64,000 nucleotides of DNA from Geothrix oryzisoli (GTDB lineage: Bacteria > Acidobacteriota > Holophagae > Holophagales > Holophagaceae), in assembly GCF_022808865.1 (NCBI RefSeq), contig NZ_JAKZLB010000002.1:510019-574018 (forward strand), given 5' to 3'. Both the position numbers and the translations under genes were made by a program. A model generated the notes under the pieces. That model was not told where the DNA came from. It searched no databases and saw only the letters and a list, made by a program, of their open reading frames with translations. Positions 31,296 to 39,432 of the stretch are shown here, piece by piece (the stretch's first letter is position 1; every line of letters begins with the position of its first letter).

Positions 31296-32168
31296 ATGCG
31301 AGCACCCATCGGCATCATCGGCGGCAGTGGACTCTACCGGATGGAGGGCCTGTCCCTGGATCGGACGGAGCTGGTGCAGACGCCCTTCGGCGCGCCCTCG
31401 GGGCCGGTGCATCTGGGCACCCTGGACGGCGCCCCCGTGGCCTTCCTCGCCCGGCATGGCGAGGGGCATCGGTTCACGCCCAGCGAGGTGAACTACCGGG
31501 CCAACCTCTGGGCGCTGAAGTCCCTGGGGGTCGAGCGCTTGATCTCGGTGTCCGCCGTGGGCAGCCTCCAGGCCCGCCACCAGCCGGGGGAGCTGCGGCT
31601 CGTGAGCCAGTTCATCGACAAGACCCGCCAGCGCAAGGACACCTTCTTCGGCGAGGGCCTGGTGGCCCATGTGAGCTTCGCGGAACCCGTGTGCGCCCAC
31701 CTGTCCGAGGCCCTGCTCTCGGCTGGACAGTCCCTGTCCATCCCCGTCGCGGGTGGCAGCACCTATGTCTGCATGGAGGGCCCGGCGTTCTCCACCCGCG
31801 CCGAGAGCCGCCTGCACCAGAGCTGGGGGGCGGACCTCATCGGCATGACCCAGGTGACGGAGGCGCGCCTGGCCCGCGAAGCCGAGCTCTGCTATGCCTG
31901 CATCGCCCTGGTGACGGACTACGACGCCTGGCGTGAGGAGGAGGCGGGCGTGGATGCCGCCTCCGTGCTGGAGGTCATGCACGCCAACGTGGACAAGGCC
32001 CAGCGCCTGCTCCGCCGGGCGGTGCCGCAGCTCTCGGACGTTCCGCGCCCCTGCGCCTGCGGCGAAGCCCTGAAGGCCGCCCTCTACACCGCTCCCGAGG
32101 CCGTGACCGAGGATGCCCGGAAGCGCCTCGACCTGCTCGTGGCCAAGTACGGATACGGAGGCCGCTGA
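31296..32168 (+). CDS. mtnP: S-methyl-5'-thioadenosine phosphorylase family protein
   Basis: 290 residues. Phosphorolytic purine nucleoside phosphorylase fold: GIIGGSGLY at the start, phosphate-binding HGEGH, substrate loop CMEGPAFSTRAES, GMTQVTEA and TDYDAW near the C-terminus, the Asp pair typical of adenine-specific enzymes. Cleaves methylthioadenosine to adenine and 5-methylthioribose 1-phosphate, salvaging the by-product of polyamine synthesis. The DHS-like gene near 61 kb suggests polyamine chemistry in this organism. Stop overlaps the next start (TGATG). Confidence 0.9.
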   Translation: MRAPIGIIGGSGLYRMEGLSLDRTELVQTPFGAPSGPVHLGTLDGAPVAFLARHGEGHRFTPSEVNYRANLWALKSLGVERLISVSAVGSLQARHQPGELRLVSQFIDKTRQRKDTFFGEGLVAHVSFAEPVCAHLSEALLSAGQSLSIPVAGGSTYVCMEGPAFSTRAESRLHQSWGADLIGMTQVTEARLAREAELCYACIALVTDYDAWREEEAGVDAASVLEVMHANVDKAQRLLRRAVPQLSDVPRPCACGEALKAALYTAPEAVTEDARKRLDLLVAKYGYGGR

Positions 32169-32614
32169 TGCCCGTCGCCGCCCCCAGCGCCAAACTCCAG
32201 GCCCTGCTCAAGGAGTTCCAGCAGGTGGCGGGCATGGCCGGATTCCTCAACCACGGCTTCGATCCCCCGCAGCTGCGGCTCCAGTTCACCCTATATGGCC
32301 GCGTCCGAACGGGAACCGAGGCCGAAGCGATGGGGGTCATTCCGCGCCTCCAGGCCTGGTCCGAGGCGGTGCTCCAGAAGCTGCGCGAGGACAGCGCCGG
32401 CGCCATCCTTCCCGGCCAGGTCCTCGTGGCCCCGATCCAGGCCTTCCAGGGCGGCGGCTACACCGTCGTGGTGAACGCCACCTTCGCCACCAAGGTCACG
32501 GACAGCGGCTACTTCAAAGTGAAGACCGCCGTGCTCGCGGCCTACCAGGAGGCCGTGCGACTGCGGGAGGCGGGGTTTGAGGCCGAAGCCCCGTCTGGCG
32601 AGCCCGCGGGATGA
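32168..32614 (+). CDS. Hypothetical protein, 148 aa
   Basis: Starts on the last base of the mtnP stop and overlaps the M23 peptidase start by 4 bp, so it is co-translated with both. Soluble, no signal peptide. Mixed alpha/beta pattern with a beta-rich centre (GQVLVAPIQAFQGGGYTVVVNATFATKV). I do not recognise a family. Tight coupling makes coding near certain. Confidence 0.75.
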   Translation: MPVAAPSAKLQALLKEFQQVAGMAGFLNHGFDPPQLRLQFTLYGRVRTGTEAEAMGVIPRLQAWSEAVLQKLREDSAGAILPGQVLVAPIQAFQGGGYTVVVNATFATKVTDSGYFKVKTAVLAAYQEAVRLREAGFEAEAPSGEPAG

Positions 32615-33432
32615 CCATGGCCCGGTGCCGCAGGGCGGTTCTGCTGGGGGTCGCGGCGACCGGCGCCGCTCTGGTCGCGGCCGAATCGGGCCCGCTGCCC
32701 TTCAAGTCCTCGCCCGTTCCCGGAGGGGTGGTCGTCCTCGCCATCGCGGGTCAGGCTGCGGCGCCCAAGGCGACCTACCACGGGGAGCCGGTGCTGGTGC
32801 GGCGGAGCGCCCGCGGCTGGCAGGCCGTGGTGGGCATCCCGCTGAGCGCGAAGGTGGGCCAGGACGCCATCGAGGTGGCTGGCCATGCAGTCTCCTTCAC
32901 CATCAAACCCAAGCGCTATCCCGAGCAGCGCATCCGCCTGAAGGACCAGCGGCTGGTGACGCCCAACCCCGAGGATGAGGCGCGCATCGCCCGGGAGCAG
33001 GCGCTGATGGCGCCGGCCTGGAAGGCCTGGCCGGAAGGGCTGGTTCCTTCCTTGCGGTTCCACCAGCCCACGCCGGGCGGCCTCACCAGCTCCTTCGGCC
33101 TGCGCCGGGTCTTCAACGGCGAGCCACGCGCCCCCCACGCGGGTCTCGACATCAAGGCTCCGGCGGGCCAGGCCGTGCGAGCGCCCGCCGCGGGGGTGGT
33201 GGTGCTCACGGGCGACTTCTTCTTCAGCGGCAACGCCGTGTTCCTGGCCCATGGTGAAGGCGTGGTGAGCCTCTTCGCGCATCTGTCCAAGGTCACCGTG
33301 AAACAGGGTCAGGTGGTGAAGGCCGGGGACCTGCTGGGGAGCGTGGGCATGACCGGCCGGGCCACGGGCCCCCACCTGCACTGGTCCCTCAGCCTCAACA
33401 ACGCCCGGGTGGATCCGCGGCTCTTCCTCTAG
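32611..33432 (+). CDS. M23-family (LytM) metallopeptidase
   Basis: 273 residues with a signal peptide (about 1-24). C-terminal M23 domain about 155-273: zinc ligands H176 and D180 in HAGLD and H257 in HLH (H255-x-H257), with H224 in FAHLS catalytic. Cleaves peptide cross-links in peptidoglycan, or regulates amidases if inactive; all ligands are present here. The N-terminal ~150 residues form a beta-rich region of the kind that often caps the site. Last gene of the mtnP run; its stop overlaps the convergent transporter stop by 4 bp. Confidence 0.92.
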   Translation: MTMARCRRAVLLGVAATGAALVAAESGPLPFKSSPVPGGVVVLAIAGQAAAPKATYHGEPVLVRRSARGWQAVVGIPLSAKVGQDAIEVAGHAVSFTIKPKRYPEQRIRLKDQRLVTPNPEDEARIAREQALMAPAWKAWPEGLVPSLRFHQPTPGGLTSSFGLRRVFNGEPRAPHAGLDIKAPAGQAVRAPAAGVVVLTGDFFFSGNAVFLAHGEGVVSLFAHLSKVTVKQGQVVKAGDLLGSVGMTGRATGPHLHWSLSLNNARVDPRLFL

Positions 33433-34343
33433 GTGGCAGCGGGGCGGTGCCCCTTCGTCTGCACGAGGATGACGCCCACGATGGCGATGGCGCCGCCCAG
33501 GACCGTGAGCAGCGAGGGCACTTCGCCGAGCCAGATCCAGGCGATGACGCTGGCCAGCACCGGGGAGAGATACAGGAAGCTGGACAGCAGGGAGGCGGGC
33601 ATGCGGGAGAGGGCGAGGTTCCAGAGCACGTAGGCGATGGCCCCGGGGAAGATGCCGAGGTAGATCACCGCCAGGGTCGCGGAGGGTGCGGCCAGCGGTG
33701 CCTTGTGGAGGAGGCCTGGCAGGAACACGAGCATGGGCAGGGTGCCGGCCCAGATGGAATAGCAGGTGAATGCGAGCGCGGAATGGCGCCGGAAGCTCCG
33801 CTTCGACAGGATGGAGTAGACGGCGGCGACGGCTGCGGACAGCAGGATGAGCAGGGCGCCGGGCGTGAAGCGCAGGCCGCGGCCGCTGCTGAGGGCGATG
33901 AGCGCGACCCCGGTGAATGCGACGAGGATGCCGCCCCAGCCGAGGCGCGTCAGGCGCTCCCCCAGGAAGAGGGCCGAGAGCAGGGCGGTGAACACGGGCC
34001 CGGCGGCGATGAGCAGGGAGGCCGCGCCCGCCTGGACTGTCACTTCGCCGAAATTGAGGGCTACGTGGTAGACGCTGATGCCCAGGAAACCCGCCAGGGC
34101 GATCATGGGCAGGTCACCCCGCTCCGGCAGCCGCATGCGCGTGGCCAGCGCGTAGCCAGCCAGCACGATGGACGCGGTGCCGAACCGCAGCAGGGCGAGC
34201 TCGCCGGGACCGTACCCATCCAGGCCGGGCAGGCCCGTGGCCGTGGCCCGCAGGCCCGCCCGGATGCCCGCGAAGGCCGAGGACCACAGCAGCAGCACAC
34301 CGGCGATGGCCAGCCAGGTCCGGGGATCGCGCCTCCAGGTCAT
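33429..34343 (-). CDS. EamA/DMT-family transporter
   Basis: 304 residues, ten hydrophobic helices arranged as two EamA repeats (about 12-145 and 160-295). Drug/metabolite transporters export amino acids, nucleobases or other small metabolites; the substrate cannot be read. Start ATG 34343 overlaps the rdgB stop by 4 bp, so it is translated with rdgB. Confidence 0.87.
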   Translation of the reverse strand: MTWRRDPRTWLAIAGVLLLWSSAFAGIRAGLRATATGLPGLDGYGPGELALLRFGTASIVLAGYALATRMRLPERGDLPMIALAGFLGISVYHVALNFGEVTVQAGAASLLIAAGPVFTALLSALFLGERLTRLGWGGILVAFTGVALIALSSGRGLRFTPGALLILLSAAVAAVYSILSKRSFRRHSALAFTCYSIWAGTLPMLVFLPGLLHKAPLAAPSATLAVIYLGIFPGAIAYVLWNLALSRMPASLLSSFLYLSPVLASVIAWIWLGEVPSLLTVLGGAIAIVGVILVQTKGHRPAAT

Positions 34344-34939
34344 GGGTTCACGCCGAGGCGGAACCGCTCCCGCAGCGCCGCGCAGGCCCGGGCCCGGTGG
34401 CTGAGGGTGTGCTTGGTCTCCGCGGGCAGCTCGCCGAAGGTCTGGTCGAAGCCGTCGGGGATGAAGATGGGGTCGTAGCCGAAGCCGCCGTCGCCGCGAT
34501 GGGCGAAGGCGAGGGAGCCCTCCACCGTGCCGCTGGCGGTGAAGGGCTCACCCTGAAGAGGCGCATAGGCCAGCACGCACACGAACCGGGCCGAGCGGTC
34601 CGCCCCATCGGGGACCATGGCCAGGAGGCGGTGGTTCTTGTCGCGATACGACGCCAGATCCGGCGCGAAGCGGGCGCTCAGCACGCCCGGGCCGCCCCAG
34701 AGCGCGTCCACGCAGAGGCCCGAATCGTCCGCCAGCACGCCATCGACGGGCTCGAGGCCGTGTTCGAGCCACCAGGCCCGGGCCCCCTCCGCCTTCTGCA
34801 GGGCGTTGTCCTGGAAGAAGGCGCCGGTCTCTGGCAAGGAGGGCGCGTCAGTGGGCCAGGGAACCATCTCGAAGCCATCGAGAAGCTGGCGGAATTCCGC
34901 CAGCTTCCCTTGATTCGAAGAAGCCAGAAGGATTTTCAT
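34340..34939 (-). CDS. rdgB: XTP/dITP pyrophosphatase (RdgB/HAM1)
   Basis: 199 residues from ATG 34939 (MKILLASSNQGKLAEF); an upstream in-frame ATG at 34984 adds non-family residues. Motifs: SSNQGK substrate loop, DDSGLCVDALWGGPGVLSAR, FGYDPIF and a C-terminal SHRARA. Removes non-canonical purine nucleoside triphosphates such as dITP and XTP from the nucleotide pool. Coupled to the downstream EamA transporter. Confidence 0.94.
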   Translation of the reverse strand: MKILLASSNQGKLAEFRQLLDGFEMVPWPTDAPSLPETGAFFQDNALQKAEGARAWWLEHGLEPVDGVLADDSGLCVDALWGGPGVLSARFAPDLASYRDKNHRLLAMVPDGADRSARFVCVLAYAPLQGEPFTASGTVEGSLAFAHRGDGGFGYDPIFIPDGFDQTFGELPAETKHTLSHRARACAALRERFRLGVNP

Positions 34940-34996
34940 GACGCGGCCGCGATGGAGGAGTCGAAAGGAATGATAGAAGGGCAAATGATTGAGCCC

Positions 34997-35034
34997 GAGG
35001 TCTCGCGTATCGCCGCAGGCGATACCAGGAGAAG
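34997..35034. repeat. REP-like palindromic repeat, copy A
   Basis: The sequence around TCTCGCGTATCGCCGCAGGC forms a hairpin with ATCGCC and GGCGAT arms. A near-identical copy in the same orientation lies at 36082-36117. The two copies sit just past the 3' end and 5' end of the ThiF/MoeB gene. Confidence 0.6.
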
Positions 35035-35039
35035 GCGAG

Positions 35040-36044
35040 TCAGCACCCCACGACCTCTGTGTACCAGCCGCGGGCGCGCTCGGGGGTCATGGGGCCGTGG
35101 ATGAGGGCGCGGCCGTCGGCGAAGAGGGTGATCTCGTCGGGACCCTCCTGGCCCTTGAGCATGAGCCCGGCCTGCTTCCAGGGGCTGCGGGTGCGGGCTT
35201 CCAGGCGGGTCTTCAGGACCGCCAGATCGAGCTTCCCGGGCGGGTTCACGCGGATCTGCACGCCCTCCAGGCCGCAGAGGGCGCTGGCCTTGAGCGTCCA
35301 GCGGGCGTCCAGGAACTCGGTGACCTTCTCCGTACAGAACCGGCAGCGGGCTTTCGGGGGCTTCAGGAACTGCCGTTCGTCATGCCAGAAGTCGAAGCGC
35401 ACCAGGTCGGCATGGGGTGTCTTCCCGGTCAGCACCTTGAGGGCCTCCAGGGCCGCCCAGCTGGCGATGATGCCCACGGCCGGGCCCAGCACGCCGGCGC
35501 TGTCGCAGGTGTCCACATCGCCGCCCGCGGGGGGCTCCTCGATGAGGCAGCGCAGGCAGGGCGTATGGGGCGGGTGCAGGGGCCAGACGACCCCTTCGCC
35601 GCCGATGGCCCCGGCGTAGATCCAGGGCGTGCCCGTGAGGATGGCCACATCGTTGATGAGGAAGCGGGCCTCGAAGTTGTCAGTGCCGTCGCAGATGAGG
35701 TCGAAGCCTGAGAGCAGCTCCCGGGCGTTGCCGCTGGTGAGGTCGGCCACGACGGGAGTCACGTCGATGCTCGAATTGGCTTCCCGCAGCCGCTCCGCGG
35801 CCACTTCCGCCTTGGGGCGGCCCAGATCGGATTCGCCGTAGAGGAGCTGGCGCTGGAGGTTGCTCGCCTCCACCAGGTCCCGGTCGATGAGCGTCAGGTG
35901 CCCCACCCCTGCCCGGGCCAGCCAAGGCGCGATGACGGAGCCCAGGGCGCCCAGGCCCAGCACCGCCACCCGCCTGGAACGCAGACCTTCGTCCGCCCCA
36001 CGGCCGAGGAAGATGCGTTGCTTGGCATACCGATCGATGGACAT
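35040..36044 (-). CDS. ThiF/MoeB-family E1-like adenylyltransferase
   Basis: 334 residues. ATP-binding Rossmann loop GLGALG (30-35), DRDLVEASNLQRQ (54-66), catalytic Cys C180 and a zinc site of C163, C166, C234 and C237. The C-terminal ~85 residues are an extension without a rhodanese motif. The family adenylates the C-terminal Gly-Gly of sulfur-carrier proteins (MoaD, ThiS). moaA lies 25 kb away and thiC 20 kb away, with no carrier gene adjacent, so Moco versus thiamine cannot be decided. The gene is bounded by repeat copies. Confidence 0.88.
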   Translation of the reverse strand: MSIDRYAKQRIFLGRGADEGLRSRRVAVLGLGALGSVIAPWLARAGVGHLTLIDRDLVEASNLQRQLLYGESDLGRPKAEVAAERLREANSSIDVTPVVADLTSGNARELLSGFDLICDGTDNFEARFLINDVAILTGTPWIYAGAIGGEGVVWPLHPPHTPCLRCLIEEPPAGGDVDTCDSAGVLGPAVGIIASWAALEALKVLTGKTPHADLVRFDFWHDERQFLKPPKARCRFCTEKVTEFLDARWTLKASALCGLEGVQIRVNPPGKLDLAVLKTRLEARTRSPWKQAGLMLKGQEGPDEITLFADGRALIHGPMTPERARGWYTEVVGC

Positions 36045-36081
36045 GCCTGGCGCCTAGGTGAGGGCTGGGTGGCTGGATGTG

Positions 36082-36117
36082 GAAGTCTCGCGCATCGCCC
36101 CAGGCGATGCCGAGAAG
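36082..36117. repeat. REP-like palindromic repeat, copy B
   Basis: Direct-orientation copy of the 34997-35034 element, with GCATCGCC and GGCGATGC arms around CCA. The arms co-vary: copy A has T..A where copy B has C..G, so pairing is kept while sequence changes. That supports a selected RNA or DNA hairpin. Confidence 0.6.
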
Positions 36118-36147
36118 ATGCGTTGCATGGCGTAGCGATCACTCATG
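36113..36147 (-). pseudogene. Remnant duplicate of the ThiF/MoeB gene 5' end
   Basis: The minus strand reads MSDRYAMQRIFS from ATG 36147, closely matching the real N-terminus MSIDRYAKQRIF about 100 bp downstream, at DNA level as well (GAAGATGCGTTGC is shared). Similarity stops where the REP-like repeat begins. It looks like a small tandem duplication linked to the repeat, not a functional gene. Confidence 0.45.
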
Positions 36148-36154
36148 GGGTCTC

Positions 36155-36248
36155 GGCTATCAGCTGTCAGCTGTCAGCTCTCAGTTTAAAAGCAACGGCG
36201 CCCCACCGGGGCGCCGCACTGAGAGCTGATAGCTGATGGCTGACAGCC
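36155..36248. repeat. CAGCTGTCAG/AGCTGAT inverted-repeat element
   Basis: Left arm (36155-36185) and right arm (36218-36248) are built of heptamer-like units CAGCTGT and AGCTGAT. The inner 10 bases AGCTCTCAGT/ACTGAGAGCT pair perfectly. A GC hairpin occupies the centre. A related element lies at 61939-61990. It fills most of the gap between the ThiF/MoeB gene and the 36254 gene. Confidence 0.65.
36183..36216 (-). terminator. Terminator downstream of the 36254 gene
   Basis: On the minus strand a perfect 8-bp stem GGCGCCCC/GGGGCGCC (36208-36215 with 36197-36204, 3-base loop) is followed by GTTGCTTTTAAA. It lies about 40 bp past the stop at 36254 and inside the larger inverted repeat. Confidence 0.65.
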
Positions 36249-36253
36249 AGATC

Positions 36254-36718
36254 CTAGTTTCCGGCCTGGGCGCCCTCGGCCATGGCCTTCTCGTACTCGG
36301 CCTGGAGGCGGCTGGCGTCGGAAATGGCGAACTTGTAGACGTACTCGAAGCGGTCGGCACCCTTGGTGAGGGCGATGATCACTTCATAGACGCCCTCGCC
36401 GCTCACTTCGAAGGGGGCCGCGATGACGTTGAAGGTGCCTTCCTTGGCGCCGTCGGGGATCTGCACGTCGCTGTCGCGGATCACGTCCTTGCGGTCGCCG
36501 GTGGGGCTCACGATGGAGAAGCCGAACTTGAACTGGCCGTCCATGCGGGAGAAGCGGGTGTAGAAGCACACCTTGGGCAGGGTGAAGGGCACCTGGGGCA
36601 CCACGATGTGGTGGTCGTACAGGCCCATCAGCGAGGTCTTGCCGCCCATCTCCTGGCGGATGTCGTCGCAAAGCAGCGTGAATTCGTGCTTGGGGGCCTT
36701 GATCTGGACTTCTTGCAT
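36254..36718 (-). CDS. Conserved hypothetical protein, possibly DUF6941-like
   Basis: 154 residues from ATG 36718 with GGAG upstream. No signal peptide. Beta-rich N-terminal two-thirds with LLCDDIRQEMGGKTSLMGLYD, a pattern I associate with DUF6941-type proteins of unknown function, then a helical Ala/Glu tail. Has its own terminator; divergent from the 5'-nucleotidase gene. Function unknown. Confidence 0.7.
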   Translation of the reverse strand: MQEVQIKAPKHEFTLLCDDIRQEMGGKTSLMGLYDHHIVVPQVPFTLPKVCFYTRFSRMDGQFKFGFSIVSPTGDRKDVIRDSDVQIPDGAKEGTFNVIAAPFEVSGEGVYEVIIALTKGADRFEYVYKFAISDASRLQAEYEKAMAEGAQAGN

Positions 36719-36818
36719 GGGGGCTCCGGAAAGAGGGGGCATCCTTGGGTGAAGGGAAAGTTTACCCTTGAAGTCGGTCCCATCCAACCTCGGGTTGGCG
36801 GCCGGCCCTGGAGGCTGC

Positions 36819-38423
36819 ATGCGGCATTGGTTCTGGATCCTATTGATCGCTCTGGGCCTCCAGGCCCAAGAGGCCCGGATTCAGATTCTTGGGACGACCG
36901 ACTTGCACGGACACGTGATGGCGGAGGACACCTTCAGCCTCCAGCCGGCGAACCTGGGCTGGGCGAAGCTCGCCACCCTGATCCGCCGTCAGAAGGCGCT
37001 GAATCCGGACACGATCCTGGTGGACTGCGGCGACACGATCCAGGGCGAGCCCCTCAACTACGTGCGGAACACGCTGCGCCGCGACCTGCCGGAGCCCAGC
37101 GTAGCGATCATGAACGCCCTGGGCTATGCGGCCATGGCCGTGGGCAACCATGAGTACGATTTCGGCCTCGACGTGCTGCGCGAGGTGGAGAGGCAGGCCC
37201 GCTTTCCCTTCCTGTCCGCCAACACGCTGTCCGCCAAGGGCCCCCACGCCTTCCCCACGCATGTCCTGCTGACCGTGGGGGGCGTGCGGGTGGCGCTGGT
37301 GGGCTTCACGACCCCGCGGACCGCGGCCCTGGCCGGCCGGAATGCATCCGACCTGGTCTTCCAGGACATCGTGGCTGCCGCCCGGGAGCTGGTGCCGCGC
37401 CTGCGGGAGAAGGAGAAGGCCGATGTGGTGGTGGCCCTGGTCCACTCGGGCCTGGGAACGGTGGATGGCCGGCCCGGCGACGAGAACGCGGCCCTGCGTC
37501 TGGCGGACCAGGTGCCGGGCCTGGATGCCATCCTCACGGGGCATACCCATCTGGCCATCCAGACCCAGCACAAGGGGATCCCCATCCTGCAGGCCCAGGC
37601 CCAGGGCCGGGCGCTCGCGGTGGTGGAGCTGACTGTCCGGAAGGAGAAGGGCCGCTGGCGCGTGACCGGGACCCAAGGCCACCTGCTGCACCCGGAGGCC
37701 GACACGCCGGCGGATCCGGAGGTGCTGAGCCTGACCACGGACCTGCGCGCCGCCACGGACCGCTACCTGGATACGGCCGCCACGACGCTGCTGGTGGACC
37801 TCGACAGCCGCTGGTCGCGGATGGAGGACACCCCACTGATGCAGCTGCTCCACCAGGTCCAGCGGCAGGCCACCGGGGCCCAGCTGTCCGCCGCGGCCAG
37901 CCCCGGCGCCAAGCTCTTCATCCCCAAGGGCCCGACGAGTGTGCGGCAGTTCTATGCCCTGGCCCCCTACGAGAACCAGGTGGCGCGCATCCGCATCACC
38001 GGGGCCCAGCTCAAGGCCTACCTCGAGCACGCGGCGCGGCACTACACCTACAGCTGGGAACCGGAACTCTACAACCGCGAGGTCCCGATCCACGACTTCG
38101 ACATGGTGGATGGCGTGGCCTATGCGCTGAACCTGGGGCGGCCCGTCGGCAGCCGGGTGGTCAACCTCAGCTACCAGGGCCAGCCCGTGAAGCCGGAGCA
38201 GACCTTCACCCTCGCCCTCTCCACCTACCGGTTGGGAGGAGGCGGCGGCTACATGGAGGCCATCGGGTTCAAGGGCGCCCCGGAGCTGGTGACCGAGGCC
38301 TCGCAGCGCAACCTGCTGCTGGCCTATGTCCTCGCCCGGCCCACCCTGAATCCCCCCGTCACCAACGCCTGGCGGACCATTCCCTACCTGGACCGGGAGC
38401 GGGTGCTGAACCAGGCGCGGTGA
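36819..38423 (+). CDS. Periplasmic 5'-nucleotidase / 2',3'-cyclic phosphodiesterase family protein
   Basis: 534 residues from ATG 36819 (GGAGG upstream). Short signal peptide ending about LQAQ. Calcineurin-like metallophosphatase domain about 20-290 with metal ligands in TTDLHGHV, DCGDTIQGE, VGNHEYDFG and GHTHLAI. A 5_nucleotid_C domain follows (about 330-510), with YENQVARIRITGAQLKAYLEH and GGGGYMEAIG. Dephosphorylates extracellular nucleotides for salvage. Monocistronic by spacing. Confidence 0.9.
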   Translation: MRHWFWILLIALGLQAQEARIQILGTTDLHGHVMAEDTFSLQPANLGWAKLATLIRRQKALNPDTILVDCGDTIQGEPLNYVRNTLRRDLPEPSVAIMNALGYAAMAVGNHEYDFGLDVLREVERQARFPFLSANTLSAKGPHAFPTHVLLTVGGVRVALVGFTTPRTAALAGRNASDLVFQDIVAAARELVPRLREKEKADVVVALVHSGLGTVDGRPGDENAALRLADQVPGLDAILTGHTHLAIQTQHKGIPILQAQAQGRALAVVELTVRKEKGRWRVTGTQGHLLHPEADTPADPEVLSLTTDLRAATDRYLDTAATTLLVDLDSRWSRMEDTPLMQLLHQVQRQATGAQLSAAASPGAKLFIPKGPTSVRQFYALAPYENQVARIRITGAQLKAYLEHAARHYTYSWEPELYNREVPIHDFDMVDGVAYALNLGRPVGSRVVNLSYQGQPVKPEQTFTLALSTYRLGGGGGYMEAIGFKGAPELVTEASQRNLLLAYVLARPTLNPPVTNAWRTIPYLDRERVLNQAR

Positions 38424-38451
38424 GCGCCGGGGTCGCTGAAGGGCGCTTGGC

Positions 38452-39351
38452 CTACTTGATCCGGACCAGCATCAGCCCGCCCTTGGGGTTCACGAACACG
38501 GCATCGGAATCCAGGATCCCGACGAGGAGGTGGTTCTCGTCCAGGCCGGTGGGAAGGAAGTCCAGGTTGCTGTTCGGAAGGTCGAGTCGGGCGAGGACGA
38601 GCCCCTGAAGGGTTCCCCGCTGGGCCGCAGGCACCTGGGAGGCCTTCAGGGCGGCCAGGATCACTCCCTTGCCCACCCAGACGGCCAGGGGGCCGCGGGC
38701 CGCCGTGTCGCCCTCGAGGGCCGGGACGGGGGCCCCCTGGAACCGCAGGGCGGTCTCACCGAGCTTCCGCCCCGTGTTGGCGTCCAGGATGCTGAGGTTC
38801 AGGGCGTTGCCATCCGCCATCAGGACGTTCCCGCTGTCATCCAGGGCCAGGGTCCGCCGGTTCTGGGGGGCGGTGCCCTCCTTCTTGCCCGGCTTGGCGC
38901 CGAAGGACCAGATCACCTCCGCATTGCGGTAGTCGCGCTTCTCGACGTAGGGTTCCGGGGCGCGATAGGAGAGGATGATGCCGACCGCATCCCAGGAGAC
39001 ATCGCCGACCTCGGCGGGGAGCCGCACGCTGCCCATGGTGCGGCCGGTCCGGTCGATGTGGGAGAGCGTGGTGCCATGGGCCACCCACGCGGCATTCCGG
39101 GGGTCGATGACCCAGCGTTCGGGTTCCCCGTCGAGCTTCCCGAGCGGCAGGGTCCCGAGGAGGCCACCGTCCCGGGCCCAGGTGTGCAGGGACCGGCCGG
39201 AGGCGTCATAGAAGGTGAAGGAATCGTCCTTGTCCTGCTTGGCCCAGCTGGTGGCCCTGGTGGCAGCGTCCCAGGCCTGGGCGGATCCTGTCGCGGGCGT
39301 TAGGCATAGAAGGGCGCCCAGGATGGACGCGTAGATAGGGAATGACCTCAC
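38452..39351 (-). CDS. Secreted beta-propeller-like hypothetical protein
   Basis: 299 residues from GTG 39351 with AGAGG upstream; a longer in-frame reading to 39396 would spoil the signal peptide. Signal peptide (SFPIYASILGALLCLTPATGSA) then repeated beta motifs of the type LDDSGNVLMADG and DRTGRTMGSVRLP, suggesting a six- or seven-blade propeller. No lipobox. Convergent with the nucleotidase. Function unknown. Confidence 0.65.
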   Translation of the reverse strand: MRSFPIYASILGALLCLTPATGSAQAWDAATRATSWAKQDKDDSFTFYDASGRSLHTWARDGGLLGTLPLGKLDGEPERWVIDPRNAAWVAHGTTLSHIDRTGRTMGSVRLPAEVGDVSWDAVGIILSYRAPEPYVEKRDYRNAEVIWSFGAKPGKKEGTAPQNRRTLALDDSGNVLMADGNALNLSILDANTGRKLGETALRFQGAPVPALEGDTAARGPLAVWVGKGVILAALKASQVPAAQRGTLQGLVLARLDLPNSNLDFLPTGLDENHLLVGILDSDAVFVNPKGGLMLVRIK

Positions 39352-39432
39352 GAGAGCCTCTGGAAAGTGCGCGCTGCCACGGCGGGTTGGGACCAACCAT
39401 AGGAATTCCCGGGGCCTTTCGCAAGGTTTTAC

